A stretch of DNA of 64,000 bases from Chaetoceros tenuissimus. Its lineage: Eukaryota; Bacillariophyta; Thalassiosirophyceae; Chaetocerotales; Chaetocerotaceae. The notes under the pieces are model-generated. The model was not told the origin of the DNA and did not search any database. It saw nothing but the letters and a program-made list of their open reading frames with translations. Of this stretch, positions 28,701-36,943 are shown piece after piece. The position numbers were made by a program, and so were the translations under genes. Within the stretch, counting starts at the first letter, position 1; each line of letters begins with the position of its first letter. The stretch lies in assembly GCA_021927905.1 (NCBI GenBank), contig BLLK01000051.1:1426001-1490000 (forward strand). The letters run 5' to 3'.

Positions 28701-31261
28701 TGAGTTTGCCTCCTCGGGCAGTTGGGAACTCAAATGATGTAAATGCAAATGGTGAGAATAATCAAAATAGTATGCTCAGTATCAAGATCGGACACGAACT
28801 ATCTCGTCCATCTTCTGCTCCTCCGAAGTCCCCGATAATACTATCTTCTTGTTCAGAGGAAGAACAAAAGCCAAGGAAAGAGGCACAAAAACCAAAGAAA
28901 GAGGCTCCAAAGAGTAAAACTTCAAAGAGCGACAAAGCGAAAGCTTTGAATACCAAGTCTACTGAAGCTGAGAAAAACAAGAAACCAGTTCAAAAGAATA
29001 ACACCAAGCCTCCATCTGTTGCTTCAAAAGGAAAGACGAAGGATGATATTGTTGCTTCGAAAGATTCCTCGAAAGTATCACCTATTCCTTCATCTTCAAA
29101 TAAGAATACTGAAAACAAGGTCGTTGTGGATAAAAAACAATCTGAAAAGATTGTTGAAAAGAAAGTTACAGTTCCTCAGAAGAAGATTGAAGTTGCAGCT
29201 GCCTCGACAACTAACCAGGCAAAAGTTGCACCCGAGAAAAGCAAAGTTTCCACAAGTAGTATCCCAACCTCTCAAGCTTCTAAGCAACCTCAAAAGGAAA
29301 TCACGCAAACTAGCACAGTCTCTACTGTAGGACCAAAGAAGCAACCAGTAACAGCGTCTACAAAATCCTCTTCTAGCGAACAAAAGCAGAAAGAGCTACA
29401 AGCTAAGGAACAAGTCAAAAAGAGTATAGTACAAGCATCACTGACCGCAGCAATTCCAAAGTCTTCAAATCCTAGTTCTTCAAATGGATCAAATAGAGTA
29501 TCTACAGCCAAGCCAACTCCAAAAGCTATAGTTGCATCACCGTCGATGACAGGAATGACAATGAATACACCACCAAGGCCAAGTTTACTCACAGAATTTG
29601 ATGGTCAGGCAATTTTGAATGGAAACTTTCACAAGACTGTTAGAACATTGACTAGAGGAGATTTGAAAAAACCTGATGCAGACGTTAGGAAGAAATCGGC
29701 CGGACTAACCAATGCAGCTTTGTGTGAATACCTAGTTAAAGTTGGCACTGCAGTTCCGATATCAAAGACTTTAGTATCCAACGAAGTAAAGAGTAGACTG
29801 AGTTCTCCAATGTTTCAATCGGTATTCACAAAAATTGCAAACAAAACTGGTTCAACAACACCATATATTGACATCATTGGTGCTGTAGTCAGTATTTGGC
29901 TTTGGAACAACAAGAAAGAAGTTTTCAAGGCTGCATTTCAAAAAAATGGACGAATTGATGTTGATCCAAGTTGTACTTGGCTAATCAAGGCTGCAGTAGA
30001 AAAAGCTACAGATGAATCTCTTAGCAAAGGATTAGAGAGTCTTCAAAATTCATCTAGTCTACAATCTAGTTCTGCAGATACTGCATCTGAGATTCATGTC
30101 AAAGTTGCAAAGCTTGTAAGTCTAGCGATTAGTACCGGTGTTCGTCTCAATTCTCAAATGAATGCTGTATTGCCAAATCTAGACTCGCTAGTGGATCATC
30201 TGGACAGTCTACGCATGGAAGCATTGAGATACCGCTGTCAAGAACGTGTACTCGTTGCATCTTTGATTGCAAAAAGAACACGCATGTCAGAAGCATTTTC
30301 AAACGCATACACAAGTTCCATGGTTCGCGCAGGGGCTGCATTAGGCTACGATGATTTAGGAGAAATAGTTCAGGACGAATCTACAAAATCTTCTTCTCAA
30401 ATGCCTTTTGACATTTTGAGTGATGCATCAGGAGCATGGGAAGATCCATGTAGACCACTAGGAGGCTACGGAACAAACTTGGATAGTGATTTGTTGCTAA
30501 AGAAAGCTCATGGATTAGCCATGATTCAAAGATCATTGAAAAAAATGCAAGATCGTAACAACATCAAGGGCGGAACTCCAACAGCTGGACCTTATTCTGA
30601 TAAATATGAACAGACGCTGCATCCAAGTGCAGCTTCTCCTCATAAACCATCACCAAAAGGTCCTGGCAAACGCAAATCATTTTCGGGTGATACATTGCAA
30701 TCTATGGGATCAGCTGCTGCCACTGCACTCTTCAATCCAACTCATTACTCTGAACCATTTCTTTGGAATGCCAACAACATTGACAACATGCCATATGGTC
30801 GTCATGACATATTCCAATCTTCTCGCGTAAGAGCTGATTCAGTGGTTGGCTTACATTTGACTGATGATAGTACAGAACCAAATGCCAAACGTCAAAAGCA
30901 AGAACATCAAGGCTTGATGAGAAGTACAAGAGAAATAGACTGGAGTGAAATTGCTCATCAATTCGAAGAAGTCAAAGCGATCGAAAAACCTAGTAACAAA
31001 CCCAAAGACCATGATGATCATCACAACATTGCCGTTCCACTCGGAAGTACAATCTATGCTCCATTTTGTAGAAAGATTCAAGATGACGATTTACCATCAG
31101 ATCATGAATCGGATTTGGATGAAGAGGAGAATATGAATGATGAACATATTTTATCCGAGCATCAAAAGGTTTTGGATGTTATCAAGGAAAAGTTTGATAC
31201 CATGATGAGGATTCGTCAGGATTATCAGGATCGATCTAGAAGATCAAGTTTTCATAAATAG
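25730..31261 (+). CDS. Large low-complexity, probably nuclear protein
   Basis: A single uninterrupted frame of 1843 residues, unusual here where most genes have introns. Residues 1-210 are acidic, Ser/Lys-rich. A conserved-looking helical block starts near 220 (ARHRLQTAIEQTRQLR, then YEKYYVVLQ) and runs to about 390. Gln-rich stretches lie near 775-800 and 925-960, and a Lys/Ser-rich region with many KK pairs near 1040-1240. An ordered helical domain follows at roughly 1290-1545 (TLTRGDLKKPDADVRKKSAG; AVVSIWLWNN). Short basic motifs (KRQKQ, RKSF) and an acidic tail (DHESDLDEEENMNDE) follow. Poly-Gln plus basic stretches suggest a transcription or chromatin cofactor, but no named domain was recognised. 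Confidence 0.7.
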   Translation: MSQECSKEGSDLLSTKGDMMNKTDLDVSLPGNQNEVKNETMKEDDAMDAGYAGDAGEKDQEGDAVMNDLNQQQQEEEEEKDSIKHERDSKMNEANDTSLQESSVQVNGSTDKDESLQMKKSESLEMKETAAASLETTLKSSSLPVNPLAANENKSEKNENLKQKKEKDSGVTSTTAVATSVELKMANSQQIPATTTFTSQLVLPKQTQIYTPYMLSHETSVQQARHRLQTAIEQTRQLRQAFTQRLYEKYYVVLQETPSYHDMLHPIMTNPKTRFQQLKNINKSYKKEKEVEKKIAQQLNSSLGKNENLFVENAEQLSWFSAGLNLVILPEEPMSMEELQTRNITLRTPVDPVTGNKYKDMSVAATVAATTMLERVRKAKEIRLSRFQKEKGQLSSVQIASIAAASSASAATATASLKKSSSSLSKTASATPAKNVGIIESLKKTSSKSKKKGKQPLSSLLSMSPESEGFRSNGKPSAVAYALMNSSLAKMCDGKDSTAFNHCRHPFPQSKGAKRMQYNTVVGDVSQSSVLLPSMHVSHERRKKILQKQNVMDITTKNVSEAKYAVKRVVGNLCLEKKNATSTSSSMKYSMKRKVSEIGLLLDDTALKKSKANNDEGKVDTLLAFSVMQALGFIQKEKSISISSDKAAVDDCITIGKILPHLNEAKKQKDESSSTMDVDESNAQHGSKSLPNFVQTTFSDQIFSKEATPVTPLHASATFPSTSGNAVPSTSTGTKGDDTPIQNPGVTTPAMVASIRGGGDESNDANGNSTSREIQEAMLAQQQQQQAYAMMANGMIVDQVPANYQNALAGQIRIGNIQNQNIQHLNAQEQFRRHSLQTAQLQNIQLQQAALQSGQFIHAGGSDLGDYFGTVRQNIPIAYAGTGTGDWVNTPQGMIQNLPQAATIDPAALGLSPQQTALFLREQNAQVLLAREQQQQRQLQAAVAQQNAAAAQMVMSQQGNFRLNQAGQFGNHQNVIDLSQTVPVAAVKRSLSLPPRAVGNSNDVNANGENNQNSMLSIKIGHELSRPSSAPPKSPIILSSCSEEEQKPRKEAQKPKKEAPKSKTSKSDKAKALNTKSTEAEKNKKPVQKNNTKPPSVASKGKTKDDIVASKDSSKVSPIPSSSNKNTENKVVVDKKQSEKIVEKKVTVPQKKIEVAAASTTNQAKVAPEKSKVSTSSIPTSQASKQPQKEITQTSTVSTVGPKKQPVTASTKSSSSEQKQKELQAKEQVKKSIVQASLTAAIPKSSNPSSSNGSNRVSTAKPTPKAIVASPSMTGMTMNTPPRPSLLTEFDGQAILNGNFHKTVRTLTRGDLKKPDADVRKKSAGLTNAALCEYLVKVGTAVPISKTLVSNEVKSRLSSPMFQSVFTKIANKTGSTTPYIDIIGAVVSIWLWNNKKEVFKAAFQKNGRIDVDPSCTWLIKAAVEKATDESLSKGLESLQNSSSLQSSSADTASEIHVKVAKLVSLAISTGVRLNSQMNAVLPNLDSLVDHLDSLRMEALRYRCQERVLVASLIAKRTRMSEAFSNAYTSSMVRAGAALGYDDLGEIVQDESTKSSSQMPFDILSDASGAWEDPCRPLGGYGTNLDSDLLLKKAHGLAMIQRSLKKMQDRNNIKGGTPTAGPYSDKYEQTLHPSAASPHKPSPKGPGKRKSFSGDTLQSMGSAAATALFNPTHYSEPFLWNANNIDNMPYGRHDIFQSSRVRADSVVGLHLTDDSTEPNAKRQKQEHQGLMRSTREIDWSEIAHQFEEVKAIEKPSNKPKDHDDHHNIAVPLGSTIYAPFCRKIQDDDLPSDHESDLDEEENMNDEHILSEHQKVLDVIKEKFDTMMRIRQDYQDRSRRSSFHK

Positions 31262-31589
31262 ACTAAATATTATAGGGCGGGGTGATATAGAGTTTTATAC
31301 TGTATTTTACTTGGTCGCTCAATGATGCACAAATTGAGACTCCAATTCTAATTAAATGTTCCAGCGAAATTTAGGGCCCGTGATTGAAGATAACTATTAC
31401 GTACAGTGTTTGTCCCAAAATTATCTTTAAGAACACTTTGAGGGGGGGGGCTCGGCATCTGTTTAGGGGATGGCTCAGTATAAAAACCCGTTTTGGGTTT
31501 CTCTCTCTTCCTCTTTGTTCATCTACTCTACTGTATATCTATTATGTACTTGAATTCATACAATATTTAGTAAAGCACAAATAAATGAT
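31262..31589. other. Intergenic, no gene seen
   Basis: About 330 bp between two forward genes. It contains a G8-9 run at 31442-31450 and a CT-rich stretch before the next start. Confidence 0.4.
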
Positions 31590-32687
31590 ATGATGTGTTC
31601 ATTTTTCTCTTTTTCACTGCTGTCCCTCTTATTTTTCTTGTTGGAAAATGTCGAGTCTTTTACAATTCATGCTTTGGAAAGAGGTCAATTGCATAGTAGA
31701 ACAAAAATGTACCTTCATACCACACAGGAAATTGATACAAATTCCATTTCACATGTGGACCTAAAGTACATTGAATTTACTACTGACGAAACAGTAGGGA
31801 ATGGAAGAGACCCTGTCATATTGCTCCATGGGTTGTTGGGTCAAAAAAGGAATTTTGCCTCGTTAGGCACTTCCCTTGCACTGCAACTTGAACACAAACG
31901 TAGAATTTTTGCTGTAGATCTAAGAAATCATGGTGATAGTACAGACTGGAGATCTGAGATGTCGTATTCACAGATGGCAGAGGATATTAGACAATTTATG
32001 GACAATGTAGGGATTGAAAAAGCAGTTTTAATAGGGTACGTTTCAGCACTTTTGCCAGTTACAAGTGTGCATTGCATTTATCATGTCCAAGCCTAATTCA
32101 GTTTGCTTTTCAAGACATTCAATGGGAGGGAAATGTGCCAAAGCAATGGCTTTGACTTATCCGGATAGAGTTTCTGGTCTCATTGTATTAGATATATCTC
32201 CAGTACGGTACACAGAAGACACCCTTCTTGGAATGCAGTTCAAAATATTATAAAAACTCTGAAAGATGTTGAACTTATAGGGAAAAACAAGAGAGATGTG
32301 GATATGGAACTTCGACAGAAAATTGAAGATCCTGCTTTGAGGGCGTTTGTGTTGACCAACCTCGAAACAAAGTCCATCGAAAATAAGAAACAAACACTAG
32401 CTTGGAAAATTAACATTGACGCGATTTCAGACCAATTGCATAGAATTGCGAGTTTCGATGTAAAGTCTATAGATCTTCATGACGGAGAATTTGACCTAAA
32501 ATACGAAGGAGATACTTTTCTAATTAAAGGTGGTGCTTCGAGCTTCGTCAAAGGGTCTCATATGGATGTTATTTCAAGGCATTTTCCAAACTATATGCTA
32601 ACCACAGTCAAAGGATCAGGACACTGGGTACATGCTGAGTCACCCGATGCAACACTGGCTTTGCTCAAAAGATATCTTGACAGGTGA
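31590..32687 (+). CDS. Alpha/beta hydrolase, ABHD11-like, one frame break
   Basis: Exon 1 is 31590-32035; a 79-bp intron (GTACGT...TTTTCAAG) joins it to 32115-32687 in phase 2, directly before the nucleophile elbow G-H-S-M-G-G. The oxyanion motif HGLLG, the acid-strand region and the C-terminal catalytic His in GSGHWVHAESP give a complete Ser-Asp-His hydrolase of ABHD11/YbfF type. After PVRYTEDT the frame breaks: the coding frame resumes one base off as WNAVQNIIKTLKDVEL. One base missing in or near ACCC at 32221-32224 explains it (1019 nt total). The N-terminus is a signal-like stretch ending ENVESFTI; a Phe right after a likely cleavage site suggests plastid delivery, an inference. The substrate is unknown. 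Confidence 0.82.
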
Positions 32688-33107
32688 AAATTTTGTAAAT
32701 TTTGTTTAGGAATACTTTTGCCAGCAACTTGAGGCTCCATTTATACGATTGAATCATCTGAATTCAACAAATCTAAAAGATGGGATTTTTATCATTACTC
32801 CTTTTTTTCTCAAGATTATTTGTGCTGTGGAATTCGTACATTTCATATGTAATATATATATTTGTTTTTTTGCATCCTTTTCTCATCATTTGTTCATGTC
32901 ATTGGGTCAAATGACGTAGCTTCTAACATGGCTAGAAAAGAAAATTAGCATAGCCAAATAAAGGATTAGCCAACGACCGACGAGATGAGACGAAAACAGA
33001 AAACATTTCATGTGTCTAATTCAACTGCTCATCTCAAAAGCCGACAGCTCTGCAGTCCCTCTTCCATTTCCCTTACCACTTAATATCTCATTCTACATTA
33101 TATAAAT
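32688..33107. other. Intergenic, no gene seen
   Basis: About 420 bp between two forward genes, with T-rich 3' UTR sequence and the probable promoter (ttatataaat at 33098-33107) of the J-protein gene. Confidence 0.4.
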
Positions 33108-33797
33108 ATGAATCGAATAGGCTTCTTCAACATTTCTCGAAACATTTCCAAAATTCAAAATTCCTTCCACAAAAACAAATCTTTTATCATATCTTCTTCA
33201 ACATTTCATCAAAACTTTGCAACAAACAGTACACCGTGTCCATTCCGTACTCTCAAAATACCCAAAAATTCACCTTACAATCTAGCCAAAAAGACATTTT
33301 TAAAAATCGCAATGCAGAATCATCCCGATGTCCTGAATCAAAAACTCTCCAAGGAATCCAAAACTTACACAGAGGATATGCAACGAGCCGTAGAAGCATT
33401 CATGAAGGCACGCAAAGCTTTTGAAGCACTGGTGGCGGATGATGACGGTAATGCCATTTTGAAAATTGAAAAGGATGCCATTGATCAATTGTCCGATGCA
33501 GAGTTTGATCAGTGGTTTGAGAAGGAGACGGGGTTTCATAGTCCTCAATTTGATTTAGATCCCAAAACGATGCGGGAAGTTGCTGCTGCAACGGAAACAA
33601 TGGGTGGTGGTCTTGATCGTGATGGAGGTATGTGGACTCTTGCCAATATGGTGACGAATTCTGTGAAAAAGGGTAAAGAAGCTGGGAGTACTTTGAGGTT
33701 GGAAGCGGGTGATATCAAGAATATTCCAGAAGAGAATTTAGAAGGAACATTGAGGAGGAAACGGAGACGAGGTGGTAGAGCTTCTTCTAGGTATTAG
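33108..33797 (+). CDS. J-domain protein, probably mitochondrial
   Basis: 229 residues in one exon. Residues 1-45 are rich in Arg/Lys/Ser/Asn/Phe without acidic residues (MNRIGFFNISRN), as in a mitochondrial presequence. A J-domain follows at about 47-110: FRTLKIPKNS, KKTFLKIAMQNHPDV with the HPD triad that stimulates Hsp70, then a helix FMKARKAFEALV. There is no zinc-finger or C-terminal substrate domain of classical DnaJ. The remaining 115 residues end in a strongly basic tail (LRRKRRRGGRASSR). It probably acts as a co-chaperone of mitochondrial Hsp70, but the clients are unknown. Confidence 0.8.
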   Translation: MNRIGFFNISRNISKIQNSFHKNKSFIISSSTFHQNFATNSTPCPFRTLKIPKNSPYNLAKKTFLKIAMQNHPDVLNQKLSKESKTYTEDMQRAVEAFMKARKAFEALVADDDGNAILKIEKDAIDQLSDAEFDQWFEKETGFHSPQFDLDPKTMREVAAATETMGGGLDRDGGMWTLANMVTNSVKKGKEAGSTLRLEAGDIKNIPEENLEGTLRRKRRRGGRASSRY

Positions 33798-34148
33798 CTG
33801 CTAGATAGATGTGAATATTTATATGGTTGTAGCAATTGTAGAATGTTGAATCGTACTTTGCACAAGGGATCTATACTCTGCTACATATTGTAGATGGCAA
33901 AGTATAATAAAAGAAGATGAGGAGTGTCATGTACATTCGAAAATTACAAAACGTCGTCCACTTTAAAAGCATGAATCATATTGAATATTCGATCATTTGA
34001 AAGACTGAATAAAAAATTAGAAGCAAAAGCAATGCGGAAAATATACATTTTTGAATAGCTTTTGTGATGCTGATTCTAGACCGAATAAGTTTACAAGTAA
34101 GAATCAAGTAAGTTTAGAGAAGTTATAAAACTTTTTACATAAGAATTC

Positions 34149-34329
34149 TTTTCCTCGTAGAGAGACAAAGTCCTACAATTAGCTTGCATACATTTGCAGT
34201 ACAAGAGAAAGAATTGCATACTGTCAGCATTCCTGAAACAAGCAACAATCCGTCGGCATTACTAGCAAGCATCCTAGTAACTTGTATATTGATGCTATTC
34301 ATTGCTTGTTTTGTTGTATACTATCGTAA
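34149..34329 (+). pseudogene. Remnant or unassigned exon with one membrane helix
   Basis: A forward frame without a start codon reads ...QSPTISLHTFAVQEKELH, PETSNNPS, then a strong membrane helix (ALLASILVTCILMLFIACFV) and a basic stop-transfer YYRKK before a TGA. It looks like the C-terminal anchor of a surface protein. Charged frames downstream at 34382-34496 and 34505-34594 may be broken pieces of the cytosolic tail. No extracellular part was found. Confidence 0.3.
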
Positions 34330-34664
34330 AAAAGTATGAACAGTTTGCAGTCATAAGCATTGTTAGCAACTTCATACTAAATAAAAGATTGTTACTTCGA
34401 AAACATCAGAATTCTTTAATAAAAACCCTCGCTCCCCCTAGGATAGATTTAGGACAGAATAACAATTTTGATAATAATTCTACAAAGAAGGAATGATAAG
34501 AAAAATGTCTGCGAGGCAGAGAATTGCAAACCGAATCAAAGAATCACGAGAAAAAGAGGAACATGCTCCAAAGAATCAATATTTGAGAAGCTAGGAAAAT
34601 ACTGATTCAATCATGATGCATTTCTTAATTTTAACGTCATTTATGAAAAGTAGGAAAGTATCTA

Positions 34665-34801
34665 GTGGGATTCAAAGTATCTGCGAAGCATGAGAATGGG
34701 ATTCATGAGAAGCCTAATCTTTTATGTTTACGACTTTTGTTTTACGTCGTGGGATTCAAATACATCTGCGAACCAGTAGAATGGGAATCATGAGAAGCCT
34801 A
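34665..34801. repeat. Direct repeat, two copies of about 53 bp
   Basis: 34665-34716 and 34749-34801 share gtgggattcaaa, atctgcgaa, agaatggga and tcatgagaagccta; the period is 84 bp. No coding potential. Confidence 0.75.
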
Positions 34802-34927
34802 TTCTATTTCAACAAAAGTTTTTCCAAAAAAATCTTCTTAACCAGCAAGCTGTAATGGTCCATAAACTTCGAATGTTCTTTGTTCATATTCACTTCAATA
34901 CCAATCAATAAATAAAACACAGCTCCA

Positions 34928-35422
34928 ATGATCTCTCATATTTGCAAACAAAATGAAACAAGAAGAAAGATCTTTCAAGATTCTTTCTCAATGATGGGTG
35001 AGACTAGAATCAATGATCGTACTAGCAGAGAATCATGCCAAAGAAGAGGAAGATTGTCATCTTCATTTGCTACTTCTGTTGATGCCAATCATTTTGTGTT
35101 AGCGGAACTTCCTAGACCATTAACTCACAATTCTGGCGTACAAAATGAACGTACATCGCTAGTAGAAGGTACTGCTGTGAGTACCATTTCACATCGTCGT
35201 GGTACTAGCGACAACAATTTGAATCGCTCTTCATCCACATCTTATGGTCACGATGATCGTCTAGCAGGAACTTTGTCTACTCCTGCTACAAGCAGTAGAA
35301 GAAGATTGAATCCAAATCACGATGAAAGCCCAATTCTTTTAGTAAGATCCATTCAGATAGACGAGGAAGTAGAGCTTCAAGATTTGATGGAGATGATTGA
35401 TGATGATATTGTATCAAGGTAA
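34928..35422 (+). CDS. Hypothetical Ser/Arg-rich protein
   Basis: 164 residues. It is rich in Ser, Arg, Thr and Asn with no membrane helix, and ends in an acidic patch (EEVELQDLMEMIDDD). The codon TCAAGG|TAATC at the end could also be read as a GTAATC donor, in which case a further exon exists downstream. No domain was recognised and it may be disordered. Support is only the open frame and its position after a plausible AT-rich promoter. Confidence 0.4.
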   Translation: MISHICKQNETRRKIFQDSFSMMGETRINDRTSRESCQRRGRLSSSFATSVDANHFVLAELPRPLTHNSGVQNERTSLVEGTAVSTISHRRGTSDNNLNRSSSTSYGHDDRLAGTLSTPATSSRRRLNPNHDESPILLVRSIQIDEEVELQDLMEMIDDDIVSR

Positions 35423-35450
35423 TCATGACATCAGATCTGGTGGCCGTATT

Positions 35451-35522
35451 ATCACATGCACATATAAAAGAGGTATCACATTCTCATATAAGAGAGGTAT
35501 CACATGCACATATAAAAGAGAT
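35451..35522. repeat. 24-bp tandem repeat, three copies
   Basis: Units at 35451-35474, 35475-35498 and 35499-35522 (atcacatgcacatataaaag core). The first and third differ by one base; the middle one by several. Confidence 0.9.
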
Positions 35523-35891
35523 ATCCCTCAAGAACAAATAATATCAACAATTTTCTGCACTTGGCAGCATAAAAATAAGAAGGAAGAAATTTAAGAACTA
35601 TGATTTCTGGCTGATATCATTACGTAGTTAAACTCTGGCCCTGCCTTGATAACAACAAGCAACCAGCAGCAACAACAAAGCTAAAATGAACTCAAGTAAC
35701 CATTATTCAAAATATTATTATTGCATGTTTATTTCACCATACATTTCTTCTCATGATCTTCCTAGTAGAAATACGAGAATGTTTTCATTCAGCGCTTCTC
35801 TGGCCTGCGAACGCTGTTTTTGGGAATGAGGGGCACGCAGTAAAGCAGGTAGATGAACGTTATTAAAATAGAGTATCCTTTATTTCATTAG

Positions 35892-35926
35892 GATGACGTC
35901 AATATATGACTTAGTCAGGATGACGT
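35892..35926. promoter_or_regulatory. Paired CRE-like sites
   Basis: A TGACGTCA palindrome at 35892-35899, a TGACTTAGTCA-like palindrome after it (AP-1-like), and a second GATGACGTC near 35918. They lie about 220-250 bp upstream of the EF-hand gene start. Binding by bZIP factors is inference. Confidence 0.3.
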
Positions 35927-36147
35927 CCTTCTTCATGGAACCTTCTTTGTTGTTCTTTTTGATTCCAAAAAGAAGGAAGGTTATCAGCCTTCTGATGGCG
36001 ATAATGATGGGCCAACCATCAACGACTAGACTACTCCGCGACATCGGAGTTTCAATTTAATTGCATCAGTGCAATTGCATACCATCGATAGAACTCATAA
36101 ACCAAAGAAGAGATTCAAAAATATTACTAAAAACGACAATAGAAACG

Positions 36148-36686
36148 ATGAATCGAATGAATTTGATTGCAACAAGAATACCTCAACAGTTCCAAAAAAG
36201 TATTTTGAATTCTCAGAATACGAGTAGACTGTTGACAACTTCTACTTTGAATGCTGTTGATAAACTCAAAGCTGCAGTCAATGAATATAGAATCAAAAAG
36301 TAAGTGCAGAAAGAAGTGTAGCTTTCTCTCTACTGTTGACTGAGCTAAGCTGCTTCAATTGGAATGTCTCTAGCTGGTATTCTAAAGACTCGATTCATGT
36401 CCTACCCTTTATAACACTCTCTCTAACAATCTTTATTCTTTCAATTCAAAATAGCGATCCTCAAGAATTACCATCTCGAGTCAAGAAGGATATTCTACAC
36501 GCTGCAGACTTTGACCACAATGGACAAGTCACAGCCGAAGGACTCCAAAGAATTGTTCAAAACATTGGAGCTCAACATTCTGTCTCCAAGGAAGATGTTC
36601 ATTTGATTGTACTTGAATTGGGCAATCAAGAGAATACTGGTAGTAAAGATAGTGTCAGTGTGAATACTTTGTTGCGTGTCTTGTAA
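36148..36686 (+). CDS. Small EF-hand protein, probably mitochondrial
   Basis: Exons 36148-36299 and 36455-36686 with a 155-bp intron (GTAAGT...AAAATAG, phase 2) give 127 residues. The first 35 residues are Arg/Gln/Asn/Ser-rich with an amphipathic look (MNRMNLIATRIPQQFQK), typical of a mitochondrial presequence. A single EF-hand-like loop DFDHNGQVTAEG lies near residues 70-81, between helices VKKDILHAA and LQRIVQNIG. The last loop position is Gly instead of Glu, so calcium binding may be weak. The frame ends VNTLLRVL. The family beyond the EF-hand is unknown. Confidence 0.65.
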
Positions 36687-36943
36687 GTTTTTGCTTGGAG
36701 TGAAAACGAAAGGGATACGCTTCCTTTGATTCAAAATTGAAATTAGGAGTGATGATATTTGAAATGAAATAGAAAAGAGAGCAATGGAAAGAGTACTAGT
36801 CAGCTACGTATAACTATTAGAAACAATCTCATCCTACTAGACTCTTATTAGTAGTAGTATTCTTTAGCTTAGCTTTCTTTCAATGTTTCTTTCTTCTTGC
36901 TCCTTTACTTCTACTACTCCTTACCCCCACCAAAACCACTCTT

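Larger units (their letters stand above)
33798..34927. other. Intergenic with decayed coding remnants
   Basis: About 1.1 kb. Contains the membrane-anchor remnant at 34149-34329, a short basic frame at 34505-34594 (SARQRIANRIKESREKEE) and the direct repeats near 34.7 kb. No intact gene was seen. Confidence 0.4.
35423..36147. other. Intergenic with short tandem repeat and CRE-like sites
   Basis: About 725 bp upstream of the EF-hand gene. Holds the 24-bp tandem repeat, the CRE-like sites and a short inverted repeat (ccttctttttg-ccaaaaagaagg near 35951-35976). Confidence 0.45.

Noticed and set aside
35451-35522. Coding repeat or CRISPR-like array
   Set aside because: Three adjacent 24-bp units without spacers; a simple tandem repeat. 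No CRISPR array is expected in this nuclear DNA.
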